This document shows, in pieces, positions 44,806 through 54,389 of a DNA stretch of 64,000 nt. The stretch is taken from assembly GCF_025751435.1 (NCBI RefSeq), contig NZ_JAOWKY010000001.1, positions 1,749,537-1,813,536 of the forward strand, read 5' to 3'. The notes below the pieces were generated by a model. It saw only the letters and a program-made list of their open reading frames with translations. It did not search any database and was not told the origin of the DNA. The translations under genes were made by a program, and so were the position numbers. The stretch's first letter is position 1. Every line of letters starts with the position of its first letter. This DNA is from Albidovulum marisflavi. Lineage in GTDB: Bacteria; Pseudomonadota; Alphaproteobacteria; Rhodobacterales; Rhodobacteraceae.

Positions 44806-45972
44806 TCAGTCTTCTCCGAAAATGTCCCGGGTAAAGACCTTGTCCGCGACATCGGCAAGAGCGGCGGTCACGCGGTTGGCGATAATGACATCAGAGAGTT
44901 CCTTGAATGCCGCGAAATCTTCGATCACGCGGGCGCCCATGAACCTGTCCTCGCTCAATAGCGGCTCGTGGACCAGCATTTCGATCCCACGGTCCCGAAG
45001 CCGGCTCATGATGTCCAGAACCGGTGAATGGCGATAATTGTCGCTGCCCGCCTTCATGACCAGCCGGTGGATGCCGACGGTGCCTGGCGCCAGGGCGGAA
45101 ATCCGGTCGGCGAGGAAATCCATCCGGGTGCGGTTGGCCTCCACGATCGCGCGGATCATGTTTTGCGGAACCTCGGAATAGCTGGCCAGTAGCTGCCGCG
45201 TGTCCTTCGGAAGACAGTAACCTCCGTAGCCGAAGGACGGATTGTTGTAGTGATCGCCGATCCGGGGATCGTGCCCCACGCCCTCGATGATCTGGCGAGA
45301 GTTCATGCCGCGCGCCAACGCGAAGCTGTCCAGTTCGTTGAAGAAAGCGACGCGCATCGCAAGATAGGCGTTGGAGAATAGCTTGATCGCCTCGGCCTCC
45401 CGAGGGTTCGTCAGCAGAACGGGAATGTTTGTGGATCGCGCGCCCTCGCACAGCAGATTGGCAAAGGTCCGAGCCCTGGATGATCGCTCGCCGACTACGA
45501 TCCGCGACGGGTGCAGCGAATCCTTGAGGGCGTGACTTTCGCGCAGGAATTCCGGGCTGAACAGGACTTGCTGCGTATTCAGCTGCGCCCGGATATGTTC
45601 GACGAAGCCCACAGGTATTGTCGAACGGATGACGATCGCCGCGTCGGGGTTCATCGCGCGCGCCGAACAGATCACGTGCTCGACCGACGATGTGTCGAAG
45701 CAGTTGCTGGCCGGATCATAGTCCGTCGGCGTGGCGATCAGGATGTAGTGCGCGCCTTGCGCGGCGGCGGCAAGGTCCATCGTGGCTGTCAGCCGAAGGT
45801 CTTCGTTTGCCAGGAACCAGGCCAACTCTGGATCGCCGAGCGGGCTTTCGCGCTGGCTGACGCTTGCCACACGTCCGGGATCAGTGTCGACCGCCACGAC
45901 GTCGTTGTGCTGCGCCAGTATAACGGCGTTCGAGAGGCCGACATACCCAAGCCCCACGACACAGATCCGCAA
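44806..45972 (-). CDS. UDP-glucose 6-dehydrogenase family (nucleotide-sugar dehydrogenase)
   Basis: A 388-residue NAD-dependent enzyme that oxidises a UDP-sugar to the uronic acid. The NAD fold is at the N-terminus (CVVGLGYVGL, 4-13); SPEFLRESHALKDSLHPSRI and the catalytic FGYGGYCLPKDT (Cys253) are both intact. It is closest to the short Ugd form. It would supply glucuronate-type sugar for the local glycosyltransferases. No ribosome site is visible directly before ATG 45972. The 288 bp upstream, to 46260, holds nothing I can support. Confidence 0.93.
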   Translation of the reverse strand: MRICVVGLGYVGLSNAVILAQHNDVVAVDTDPGRVASVSQRESPLGDPELAWFLANEDLRLTATMDLAAAAQGAHYILIATPTDYDPASNCFDTSSVEHVICSARAMNPDAAIVIRSTIPVGFVEHIRAQLNTQQVLFSPEFLRESHALKDSLHPSRIVVGERSSRARTFANLLCEGARSTNIPVLLTNPREAEAIKLFSNAYLAMRVAFFNELDSFALARGMNSRQIIEGVGHDPRIGDHYNNPSFGYGGYCLPKDTRQLLASYSEVPQNMIRAIVEANRTRMDFLADRISALAPGTVGIHRLVMKAGSDNYRHSPVLDIMSRLRDRGIEMLVHEPLLSEDRFMGARVIEDFAAFKELSDVIIANRVTAALADVADKVFTRDIFGED

Positions 45973-46260
45973 TATGCCACACTCCTCTGATGCCTCGGCT
46001 GCCCGACTTGGCCGCCCTGCGATGCGCGACGGCTGCCATAGGACGTCACCCGAGGGCGATTGGTCTTGATCAGCCCCACCTGAGTGATCCGATATGATTG
46101 TTAGTGCACGACCGGCGTCTGGTCCATCGGGTGTGGCAACTTCTGGACGGATCTGAGACCGTGCCAGTTGATCGCAGTTGCTTTTGCCTGAAGGCGCCGG
46201 TGGACCCCAATCGCTTTGGGATTCAGCGAGTGACGCTCGAGACCGCGCTCAACGATGGCA

Positions 46261-47160
46261 TCAAGCGGTTTCCGCAACCGCGACGGTCTGCCGCCCGCCA
46301 GTGCGGTCTTCACGCGGGGAACGCCCGAACTTTCGTGCGTAGTCCCGACTGAAGTGTGCTGGGCTTTCGTATCCGACATCAAAAGCAACGGCGGAAATGG
46401 TGTCCTTCCCTTCAATGATGAGACGGCGAGCCTCTAAAAGGCGAATATCCTTCTGATACTGACCCGGGGTCAGACCGGTGACCGCCTTGAAATGTGCGTG
46501 GAACGAAGACTTGCTCATACCCGCGTGTTCGGCCAGCGCGGAAACCGACAGCGGCTCATCGATGGACGCACGAATGGACGCGGTGGCTCGGGCGACATGC
46601 TTTGACGGATCCTCCCGGCGCAAAAATCGCCTCAGGATAGCCCCCTGGGCCGAAAGCAGGAGCCGCGCGTGGATCTCCCGCAAGACGATCGGACCTAGCA
46701 GCGGCGCGGCGGCATCATCCCGCGAAAGCGCGATGAGTCGCGCAACTGCGTCAATCAACTCCGGCTCTGCAGGTTGCGAGGTAAGCGCCCCTAGGTCTTC
46801 GTCGTCATCCGGAAAGTCGGGGACGAGGTCGAAAAAACGACGCAAAAGGCCGAGATCGATGGGCAGCACGAATGCCGTATAAGGCGCATCCGGCGACGCC
46901 TCGGTAATGCGCGACAGAACCGGCAGATCGTGGCTGACAATGATGGCATTTCCCGCCGGGCAATGAACGGACATGGTGCCTGCAGACACTTCCTTCGCCC
47001 CCTGCAGAATCAGGCAAAGCAGCGGTCGATAGATCGTTCCCTCGATGTCCGATGGGAGGCTCCGCCGGAGCAGGACAGCCTCGCCCAGCCCAAGCTGGGT
47101 CACACCATCCCGGATATCGACCAAGGCAAGGTCCCGCGCCCTTATCGATTCTGATTGCAT
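46261..47160 (-). CDS. AraC family transcriptional regulator
   Basis: A 299-residue regulator with an AraC-type N-terminal cupin-like domain (TIYRPLLCLILQGAKEVSAG; PAGNAIIVSHDLPVLSRITE) and a C-terminal double helix-turn-helix (VSALAEHAGMSKSSFHAHFK; ISAVAFDVGYESPAHFSRDY). GGAGG lies before ATG 47160. It is divergent from the aldo/keto reductase, 188 bp apart, a common pairing in which the regulator controls the reductase in response to reactive aldehydes. Confidence 0.92.
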   Translation of the reverse strand: MQSESIRARDLALVDIRDGVTQLGLGEAVLLRRSLPSDIEGTIYRPLLCLILQGAKEVSAGTMSVHCPAGNAIIVSHDLPVLSRITEASPDAPYTAFVLPIDLGLLRRFFDLVPDFPDDDEDLGALTSQPAEPELIDAVARLIALSRDDAAAPLLGPIVLREIHARLLLSAQGAILRRFLRREDPSKHVARATASIRASIDEPLSVSALAEHAGMSKSSFHAHFKAVTGLTPGQYQKDIRLLEARRLIIEGKDTISAVAFDVGYESPAHFSRDYARKFGRSPREDRTGGRQTVAVAETA

Positions 47161-47348
47161 CGGACCTCCACCGGTTCTGCTCGAAAAACCAATACCACAG
47201 CTGACGCAGAATTTAACGATGCTCTGAAACTCTGGAGGAATAGGCAATTAGTGCGCAGTAATTGGCAATTATAACGTCGAATTCTTCCTTATCTATACTC
47301 CAATCGATCAAGTCCGCAGCAGAGCACGCGGCCAGCAGGAGGCGAAAG

Positions 47349-48272
47349 ATGAACACCCAGGTCGACGGCACCCCCACAACAGCGGCCGGATTGCCCTTCG
47401 TTGGGTTCGGCACCTATCTTATTGCCAACGACGCCGCTCCGGATGCCGTCGCCGCGGCTATCGAGGTGGGGTATCGTCACATCGACACAGCGGCCGGTTA
47501 CCACAACGAGAAGGGCGTCGGCGAGGGTATCCGTCGCGGCCTTTCCGCCTGCGGCCTCGCCCGCGCCGACCTCTTCGTGACCACCAAGCTTTGGCCTGGA
47601 AATTCCGCCTGGGGTGAGGCGCCGAAAGGCTACGAGGAAACCATTTCAGCGTTCGAGGTATCCCTCGCGGCGCTGGGGCTGGACTATGTCGACCTCTATC
47701 TGATTCATGCTCCTTCAGGCGGATCGGAGCGCGTGAACGAGTGGCGGGCGCTTGTCGAACTGAAAGCGCAGGGCAAGGCGCGGGCGATCGGGGTTAGCAA
47801 CTACACCGAAGAGCATATCGAGGAAATCCGGAAGGCCGGTCTCCCCCTGCCCGAATACAACCAGATCGAGCTTCACCCCTGGTCTCAGAAGCCAGACCTC
47901 CTCGAATTCATGGCACAGAACGGAATCGCACCGATCGCCTACAGTTCCCTCGTTCCTCTCTCGACCTGGCGCGCTGAACCCGGACAGAATAGTGCAAAGA
48001 CGTCCGAGATGCGGGCCGCCGGCGCCGACGCGGACTCTCCTTTCAAGGCGATGGCAGCAAAGTACGGCGTGACGGAAGCGCAGGTCCTTCTTCGTTGGGG
48101 CGTCCAGAAGGGCTTCGGCGTCCTGCCGAAAAGTATGAACCCCGCACGGATGCGCCAGAACATCGACCTCTTTAGTTTCGCGCTCGATGCCGCGGACATG
48201 GCTTTGATCGAGAACATGGATCGCGGAGACGGCGTTGCCTGGGCGACGGGCGATCCGCGCTTCATGGGCTAG
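47349..48272 (+). CDS. aldo/keto reductase
   Basis: A 307-residue NADPH-dependent reductase of the 2,5-didehydrogluconate reductase type. The catalytic tetrad fits: Asp46 and Tyr51 (YRHIDTAAGYHNE), Lys80 (TTKLW) and His120 (YLIHAPSG). GVSNYTEEHIEEI and LLRWGVQKGFGVLPKSMNP are cofactor-binding blocks. An AGGAGG site precedes ATG 47349; the open frame before it is ignored. Likely reduces aldehydes under control of the divergent AraC gene. Confidence 0.93.
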   Translation: MNTQVDGTPTTAAGLPFVGFGTYLIANDAAPDAVAAAIEVGYRHIDTAAGYHNEKGVGEGIRRGLSACGLARADLFVTTKLWPGNSAWGEAPKGYEETISAFEVSLAALGLDYVDLYLIHAPSGGSERVNEWRALVELKAQGKARAIGVSNYTEEHIEEIRKAGLPLPEYNQIELHPWSQKPDLLEFMAQNGIAPIAYSSLVPLSTWRAEPGQNSAKTSEMRAAGADADSPFKAMAAKYGVTEAQVLLRWGVQKGFGVLPKSMNPARMRQNIDLFSFALDAADMALIENMDRGDGVAWATGDPRFMG

Positions 48273-48439
48273 GTCCAGATCAGTCAAGCGAACCGGCGCT
48301 CCCCCCCCCCCGCTAGCGACCAAGTCCGACGTGAAGGTCTCAAACTCGCCAAACGTTGGAAGCCGAAAGGCAAGCGCGTCGATTGATCAACGTGGGGTCG
48401 GAACAGCGGTAACGACCCAGCAACAGCTTTCTAGGTCAG

Positions 48440-48475
48440 GTCGCACGCGGAGCCCGTCAGCGCTCCGCGTGCGAC
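48440..48475. terminator. 14 bp perfect hairpin between convergent genes
   Basis: GTCGCACGCGGAGC (48440-48453) pairs perfectly with GCTCCGCGTGCGAC (48462-48475) over an eight-base loop. It lies 8 bp beyond the stop of the minus-strand permease fragment and 168 bp after the reductase. T-runs are lacking, but the stem is the strongest in the window. Confidence 0.75.
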
Positions 48476-48483
48476 GGCCCGCT

Positions 48484-49190
48484 TCAACCCACAGTGCTTC
48501 CGAGCCAAAGCGTTATCGCAGGAAACGCGATGAGGATGGCTAACCGGACGATATCGACCCCGATGAAGGGGATCAGTCCCTTGAAGATCCGAACGACCGG
48601 CACATCCGGAAGAACGGCCTTGAGGACGAAGACGTTCATGCCGACCGGCGGCGTGATCAGCGCGATTTCGGTCACGACGATCACGATGATGCCGAACCAG
48701 ACCAGGTCGAACCCCTGTGCGACGACGATGGGAGCGAAGAGCGGCACGAAGATCAGGATGATCGCCATCGAGTCCATGACGCACCCAAGGACAAGGAAGA
48801 CGCACATGATCGCCAGGATCAGGGCCGTCCCCTCCAGGCCGGTGGACTGAACCAGCGCCAACACGCCCCCCGCCAGACCCGACAACGTCAGCAGTTTCGA
48901 CAGCATCAAGGCGCCGAACAGCACGGTGTAGAGAGACACCGACGTATAGGCAGTGTCGATGACAATGGTGCGCAGGACGGACCAGTTCAGTTTGCCGTGG
49001 AAGGTGGCGATGAGGATCGCCAGGCCGGCACCCATGCCCGCGGCTTCGGTCGGGGTGAAAAGCTTGGCGTAAAGCCCGCCAATGATCAGTCCGAAGAGCA
49101 GAAGGAAAGGCCAGACGCCGGCAAGCGTCTTGATCTTTTCGGGCCAGGGGGTCTTTTCGCCCTGCGGCGCATGGCTGGGATCAAGGGCCG
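48484..49190 (-). pseudogene. TRAP transporter large permease (DctM), C-terminal half only
   Basis: The minus frame reads GEKTPWPEKIKTLAGVWPFL, then GLIIGGLYAKLFTPTEAAGM and on to a normal DctM C-terminus (ITPPVGMNVFVLKAVLPDVP; LWLGSTVG). About 235 of the usual 430 residues remain. Homology stops near 49180-49190, where the plus-strand sequence becomes that of the next gene; the minus frame meets a stop at 49210-49212. The first half of the permease and any DctP/DctQ partners are absent, so no working transporter is encoded. Confidence 0.85.
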
Positions 49191-49994
49191 CACAACCCCG
49201 CTGTTCCGATCACCGTTTCGGAACAGATTGAGTCGACCCACGAAGCTTTCGAGGCCGGCGCCACCATCGTTCACGCCCATGTGCGCAACGATGACCAGAC
49301 GCCCTCCTCTGACCCTGAGAAATTCGCCACCCTGAAGGAGGGGATCGCGAAACACTGCCCCGGCATGATCATCCAGTTCTCGACCGGCGGCCGGTCGGGC
49401 GCTGGCCAGACGCGCGGCGGGATGCTGCCGCTGGGCCCTGACATGGCGTCGCTGTCGGTGGGATCGAACAACTTTCCGACCCGCGTTTACGAGAACCCTC
49501 CCGACCTGGTCGATTGGCTGGCCGGCGAGATGCTGAAATACGACGTCAAGCCGGAAATCGAAGCCTTCGACCTGAGCCATATCCTGAAAGCCAGGGACAT
49601 GGCCGACAAGGGACAGCTGGCGGGCACGCCCTACATCCAGTTCGTGATGGGCGTGAAGAACGCGATGCCGGTCGATCGCGATGTGTTCGACTACTACATC
49701 CACACCGTGCGCCGCCTCTTCGGCCCGGATGCGCCTTGGTGCGCCGCCGGCATCGGGTCCAACCAACTGACGCTGAACGAATGGGCCATCGCCGCGGGGG
49801 GTCATGCCCGCACCGGGTTGGAGGACAATGTCCGCCTCGACCGCGACACTCTGGCCCCCAGCAACGCCGCATTGGTGCGCCGGGCCGTGGAGATCTGCGA
49901 CAGGAACAATCGCCCGGTGGCGAGTTGGCAAGAGGCGCGCCGCATTCTCGGCCTGCGCCTGACCGGGGGCTCCCGCAAAGGACAAGCAGCATGA
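49191..49994 (+). pseudogene. beta-keto acid cleavage enzyme (BKACE/DUF849) lacking its 5' end
   Basis: Family sequence starts abruptly at HNPAVPITVSEQIESTHEAF and continues intact for about 267 residues (family about 300): metal-binding HAHVRNDD, STGGRSGAG and [20 protein letters not shown]. The first 25-35 codons, with the start and first strand, are missing. No ATG, GTG or TTG lies in frame between the upstream stop at 49131 and GTG 49281, which is already past the HxH motif. The enzyme would cleave a beta-keto acid with acetyl-CoA, as in carnitine breakdown. It overlaps the CoA-transferase A gene by ATGA. Confidence 0.83.
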
Positions 49995-50695
49995 AGAAGG
50001 TTTTCGCGACAGCCTCCGAGGCGCTAGATGGGCTCCTGCATGACGGCATGCTGATCGCCGCCGGGGGCTTTGGACTTTGCGGCATCCCCGAGCTTCTGAT
50101 CGACGCGCTGGTCGCAAGCGGGGTGAAGGATCTTACGGTCGCTTCGAACAATGCCGGCGTCGACGATTTCGGCCTGGGCAAGCTTCTGGCGACCCGTCAG
50201 ATCAGCAAGATGATGTCGTCCTACGTCGGCGAAAACGCCGAGTTCATGCGCCAGTACCTGTCGGGCGAACTGGAGCTGGAGTTTAACCCGCAGGGCACCC
50301 TGGCCGAACGCATGCGCGCCGGCGGGAGCGGCATCCCCGGGTTCTATACCCAGACTGGCGTGGGCACCCAGATTGCTGAAGGCAAGGAAGTTAAGATCTT
50401 CAATGGCAAGGAATACATCCTCGAAGAGGGCATCTTTGCCGATCTGTCGATCGTGAAGGCCTGGAAAGCCGACGACACCGGCAATCTGATCTTCCGCAAG
50501 ACCGCGCGCAACTTCAATCCGCCCGCAGCCATGTGCGGCAAGGTCTGCGTGGCGGAGGTCGAGGAGATTGTGCCGCGCGGCTCAATCGACCCGGACCACA
50601 TCCATTTGCCGGGAATCTACGTGCACCGTCTGATCCAGGGGCAACACGAGAAACGCATCGAACAGCGCACTGTGCGCAAGCGGGAGGAAGCCTGA
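49991..50695 (+). CDS. 3-oxoacid CoA-transferase subunit A
   Basis: A 234-residue alpha subunit of a class I CoA-transferase. [20 protein letters not shown] near the N-terminus, the [19 protein letters not shown] block and [20 protein letters not shown] are characteristic. ATG 49991 overlaps the truncated cleavage-enzyme gene, and the stop overlaps the subunit B start by one base. In intact relatives this trio handles dehydrocarnitine or a related keto acid. Its own promoter was probably lost with the upstream deletion. Confidence 0.94.
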   Translation: MKKVFATASEALDGLLHDGMLIAAGGFGLCGIPELLIDALVASGVKDLTVASNNAGVDDFGLGKLLATRQISKMMSSYVGENAEFMRQYLSGELELEFNPQGTLAERMRAGGSGIPGFYTQTGVGTQIAEGKEVKIFNGKEYILEEGIFADLSIVKAWKADDTGNLIFRKTARNFNPPAAMCGKVCVAEVEEIVPRGSIDPDHIHLPGIYVHRLIQGQHEKRIEQRTVRKREEA

Positions 50696-51333
50696 TGGCC
50701 GGTGAAATCAAGGGCTGGGATCGCAACCAGATGGCCGCGCGTGCGGCACAGGAACTTGAAGACGGCATGTACGTGAACCTCGGCATCGGCATTCCGACGC
50801 TGGTGGCCAACTACGTGGGCGACAAGGACATCACACTGCAATCGGAAAACGGGATGCTGGGCATGAGGCCCTTCCCCTTCGAGGGCGAAGAGGACCCCGA
50901 CCTGATCAATGCCGGCAAGCAGACCATCACCGAGCTGGCGCGGACGAGCTATTTCGACAGCGCGACCTCCTTCGGCATGATCCGCGGCGGCAAGATCGCG
51001 GTGGCGGTGCTGGGCGCGATGGAGGTGTCGGAACGGGGCGATCTTGCAAACTGGATGATCCCCGGCAAGCTGGTCAAGGGCATGGGCGGCGCGATGGACC
51101 TCGTCGCCGGTGTCGGCCGGGTGATCGTGGTGATGGACCACACCAACAAGCACGGCGAGTCGAAGGTGCTGCGGGACTGCACGTTGCCGCTGACCGGCAA
51201 GGGCGTGGTCGACCGTATCATCACCAATCTCGGCGTGCTGGACGTGACCCACAAGGGTCTGCACATCGTCGAATGCGCCGACGGTGTGACGCGCGAGGAA
51301 CTGATCGCGGCGACCGAAGCCACGATTGTCTAA
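50695..51333 (+). CDS. 3-oxoacid CoA-transferase subunit B
   Basis: A 212-residue beta subunit. The catalytic glutamate is in [10 protein letters not shown] near residue 48; [12 protein letters not shown] and [16 protein letters not shown] are family blocks. GGAGG lies upstream of ATG 50695 within subunit A. Both subunits look complete. Confidence 0.95.
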   Translation: MAGEIKGWDRNQMAARAAQELEDGMYVNLGIGIPTLVANYVGDKDITLQSENGMLGMRPFPFEGEEDPDLINAGKQTITELARTSYFDSATSFGMIRGGKIAVAVLGAMEVSERGDLANWMIPGKLVKGMGGAMDLVAGVGRVIVVMDHTNKHGESKVLRDCTLPLTGKGVVDRIITNLGVLDVTHKGLHIVECADGVTREELIAATEATIV

Positions 51334-51518
51334 CTCCGCTGGATATCGAGCTCTGTGCAGGCAGCCTTAGCCATGTCGGCCGTCGGAACCGTCGCGGACG
51401 TTGTCACTCCGAGTTTCCGACGCTCAGACAGCGTTCCTTCCTTGTCCAGAGAGCTCGACAAGCAGAAACGCATCAATCGCCAGCTTCGAGAAGGCGGCCC
51501 GCGCCGCACGGCACAGTC

Positions 51519-52154
51519 TCAGGACACCGCCGGCTCACCGCCGAAGTGCGCCCAGAACTCGTCCCTCGCATGAGTCCGCGGGAACGGTACATCCGGCACA
51601 GCCACCCGCAGGAACCGGCACAGCGGCTCCCAGCCATCGGAGGGCGAGAAGACGAGAAGCCGTTCCGCCGGAATCATGTCGCGCACCTTTTCGTTGTTCT
51701 GCCGATAGGCGGCGATTGCATTCTTCTTGTCGTGACCACCAAGCACGCCCTGGGCTACGAGCCGATCCATCGTCTCGAAGATGGGCACAAGCGGCGGCGG
51801 CAGGGGCAGATCACGGCGCAGGCGGAAGAACTTGCCTATGGTGCTTGAATAACTGGCCCACCAGTCCTCCTCCGGTCGCTCGGTATGCAATACCTTCGCC
51901 TCGGGGAACGCGATGGACAACTCGTGCCAGACCGCCGCGCCGGGGAAATCGACCTGCGCGCCATAGCCTGCAAAGACTTCGGCCCAGTCGACATTCTCGC
52001 CTCGCGCGAGTGCTGCCCAGTGAGATGGCTGGGCCGGGTTGCCCATCACCTCCGTCATGTGGTGACAGGGGCCGAAGCCAAGCTGCTCCAGCGCCAGTTT
52101 CGCCGACATCGTTCCCGTCCGGCCGAAACCGGAGCCAATAACCTTCAGTCCCAT
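51519..52154 (-). CDS. sulfotransferase-like P-loop protein
   Basis: A 211-residue protein of the sulfotransferase family that begins MGLKVIGSGFGRTGTMSAKL, with the phosphosulfate loop GFGRTGT. AFPEAKVLHTERPEEDWWAS near 85-100 matches the second binding region. No signal peptide. Members are common in marine bacteria, but substrates are mostly unknown. It is divergent from the LysR gene, 99 bp apart, which may regulate it. Confidence 0.85.
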   Translation of the reverse strand: MGLKVIGSGFGRTGTMSAKLALEQLGFGPCHHMTEVMGNPAQPSHWAALARGENVDWAEVFAGYGAQVDFPGAAVWHELSIAFPEAKVLHTERPEEDWWASYSSTIGKFFRLRRDLPLPPPLVPIFETMDRLVAQGVLGGHDKKNAIAAYRQNNEKVRDMIPAERLLVFSPSDGWEPLCRFLRVAVPDVPFPRTHARDEFWAHFGGEPAVS

Positions 52155-52253
52155 ATCTTGGGGTCCTTTCTGCCAAACACTTGGGTATGATTGTCCGTGA
52201 GCGCAGGATGAAGGGCAAAGCTCGCCCGGGCAAACGAAGGCTTTTCATGCCAA

Positions 52254-53222
52254 ATGAATGAAATTCAGTTGCACCGCATCGACCTGAACCTGCTTGTCGT
52301 GTTCGAGGTGCTGATGGACGAGCGCAGTGTCTCTCTGGCTGCGCGCAGGTTGTTCAAGACGCCCTCTGCTATCAGCCATGCACTGTCGCGCCTACGCGAG
52401 CAGACCGGCGACCCATTGATGGTCATGGTTGCCGGCCGGATGGAGCCCAGCCCCTATGCGTTCCGGCTTATCGAAGACGTGCGGCCAATCCTGCAGTCGG
52501 TCCGTCGCGCGATGCAACGCAACCTTGCCTTCGACCCGATGGCCAGCCACCGAGTGTTTTGCGTGGCTATGCCGGTCGTGCCAGAGCTGGTGACGCGAGC
52601 GACCGCGCGGCTTCAGGAACTTGCGCCAGATGTCGGGATCGACTGGCTGCAATTCGGTGAGCGCACGTATGCAGATGTTGTCTCCGAGAGCATCGACCTT
52701 GTGCTGCACAGTGCAGACACCCCGCTGCCCGAGGGCCTCTCCTGCCAGGTTCTGCCAACGATTCCGCGCTTCACGTTTGCCCGTTCCGGCCATCCCGCAG
52801 TGAAGAACTGGACGCAGCAGGCGTGGATCGACTGGCCGCACATCATCTTTGGATCTACTCACGGCACGCCGGAAACCGTTGCCGAGCGCATTGCCAAACT
52901 GGGCGTCGAGCGCCGGGTTGGTGCGCGTGTGACTGACTACGCACACATTGGTCCGCTGTTGGCAGAGACCAACATGCTAACGAACCAAATGGCCGTAATG
53001 CTGGGCAACGACATCGACCGCTTCGACCTCCGTATCCTCCGCCCGCCGATCGACCTGCCGGAATTCACATTCCGATGGGTCTGGAACACCCGCCTGACAG
53101 CCGATCCCGGAAGCCAGTGGTTCCGTACGATCTTGATGTCCTGTCTTGACGACCTCGTCATCGACGCCACACATCGCGTCGAACGCATCGGCGTGATCGA
53201 ACCGGTCAGGAACGGCGACTAA
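52254..53222 (+). CDS. LysR family transcriptional regulator
   Basis: A 322-residue regulator. The N-terminal winged helix reads LHRIDLNLLVVFEVLMDERS with VSLAARRLFKTPSAISHALS as helix-turn-helix, close to the NodD/SyrM-like subgroup. The remaining 230 residues form the ligand-binding domain. It is divergent from the sulfotransferase-like gene. The effector is unknown. Confidence 0.92.
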   Translation: MNEIQLHRIDLNLLVVFEVLMDERSVSLAARRLFKTPSAISHALSRLREQTGDPLMVMVAGRMEPSPYAFRLIEDVRPILQSVRRAMQRNLAFDPMASHRVFCVAMPVVPELVTRATARLQELAPDVGIDWLQFGERTYADVVSESIDLVLHSADTPLPEGLSCQVLPTIPRFTFARSGHPAVKNWTQQAWIDWPHIIFGSTHGTPETVAERIAKLGVERRVGARVTDYAHIGPLLAETNMLTNQMAVMLGNDIDRFDLRILRPPIDLPEFTFRWVWNTRLTADPGSQWFRTILMSCLDDLVIDATHRVERIGVIEPVRNGD

Positions 53223-53486
53223 TACAAGGGGCATACGGGTCGGTATGGAGCGGCAAGCACGGGATGCCATCACTGCCATCCTCTACCCGGAGCGACCTGA
53301 GCGAACCGACGCCTCTCCTTGCGACCGATGTGCCTAGTGCACTTCGTCCTCAGAACGGACGTTGGCACGTCCCCCAAAGAACGTCCGCTTTCCGCCCGAC
53401 GCCCCCACTCGCAGCCCGAAACATGGTATCCTGTCGTTGTCGGCATGACCGAAGAAGGGCGGGCCCGGTGGACAGAAGGTAGCTCC

Positions 53487-54119
53487 ATGTCCGCCGATCT
53501 TCTTCCCGCCCTCCGGCCTGCCCGAGTCCCTTGGAACAAGGGCCGCATCATCGGCCCGAAGCGCCCGCTGCTACCCCGGCACGTCTGGTCCATCCGGGTC
53601 CAGCTCGAGATGGCTGGCAACCCGCGCGACCTCGCGCTGTTCAACATGGCAGTAGACAGCAAGCTGCGAGGTTGCGACCTCGTGGCGCTGCGGGTCCGCG
53701 ATGTCTTTGCCGCCGGGCGCGTCAAGGAACGCGCCTCGATGATCCAGAGCAAGACGAGCAAGCCGGTCCGGTTCGAGATTGCCGAGACCACTCGGTTGTC
53801 GCCGGAGCGCTGGATGCGTGACCCGGAGATGGCCGGCCTCGAGTTTCTGTGGCCGAGCCGGATCCATGGCAGCCCTCATCTGTCGACGCGATAGGATGCA
53901 CGGATCGTCCGGGGTTGGGTGATGTCGCTGGGCCTTGAGCCGAGCGCCTACGGCTCGCATTCCATGCGACGGACCAAGGTCGCGCAGATCTACAAGAAGA
54001 CCGGCAACCTGCGCGCCGTCCAGCTGCTGCTGGGGCACACGAAGATGGACAGCACGGTGCGCTACCTCGATGTAGACATCGAAGACGCGTTGTCCCTCTC
54101 GGAGGGGATCGACCTGTAG
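53487..54119 (+). pseudogene. tyrosine recombinase interrupted by an amber codon
   Basis: From ATG 53487 (MSADLLPALRPARVPWNKGR) the frame runs to a TAG at 53892-53894, then continues in the same frame as DARIVRGWVMSLGLEPSAYG and MRRTKVAQIYKKTGNLRAVQ to TAG 54117-54119. The Arg of the first half (LFNMAVDSKLRGCDLVALRV) and the HSMRRTK, LLGHTKMDSTVRYL region with the catalytic Tyr lie on opposite sides of the stop. Relatives read STRQYARIV here, so a CAG to TAG change is likely. Restored length would be 210 residues, normal for this small integrase type. Confidence 0.85.
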
Positions 54120-54365
54120 ACACCGTCCCGACCGGCGCGTTCGCGCCGACGGCCCTCTTCTGCCGTTGGTCGAGGTTCCACGTGCCGCGATGCAGCTTCC
54201 CCCAAGCTGCCATTCGCTCCCTCCCGCAGCATTTTCGACCGGCCAAAGCCCGGGTCGCGGGACTTTGCGGACATGAGTGGTTGCGAGTCGGAAATCCCCA
54301 AGGGGTGGTGCCTGATCGTAAAGGCCAGAGGGTGAGGAGCACCTACCGACCAACTTGAGGTTTTG

Positions 54366-54385
54366 AAGTGATCATTTTAGTATCG
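54366..54385 (+). repeat. AT-rich box upstream of tetR, possible operator
   Basis: AAGTGATCATTTTAGTATCG ends 5 bp before the ATG of the TetR gene. A similar 20-mer lies at 54991-55010 ahead of the SnoaL-like gene (13 of 20 bases identical, including AAGT and ATTTTA). Both could bind the TetR protein. Confidence 0.5.
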
Positions 54386-54389
54386 TGAT

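Noticed and set aside
48301..48311. Run of eleven C, and the ten-G run at 34322-34331, as phase-variable switches
   Set aside because: Both are intergenic and far from any start codon or promoter I can identify; no gene reading depends on their length.
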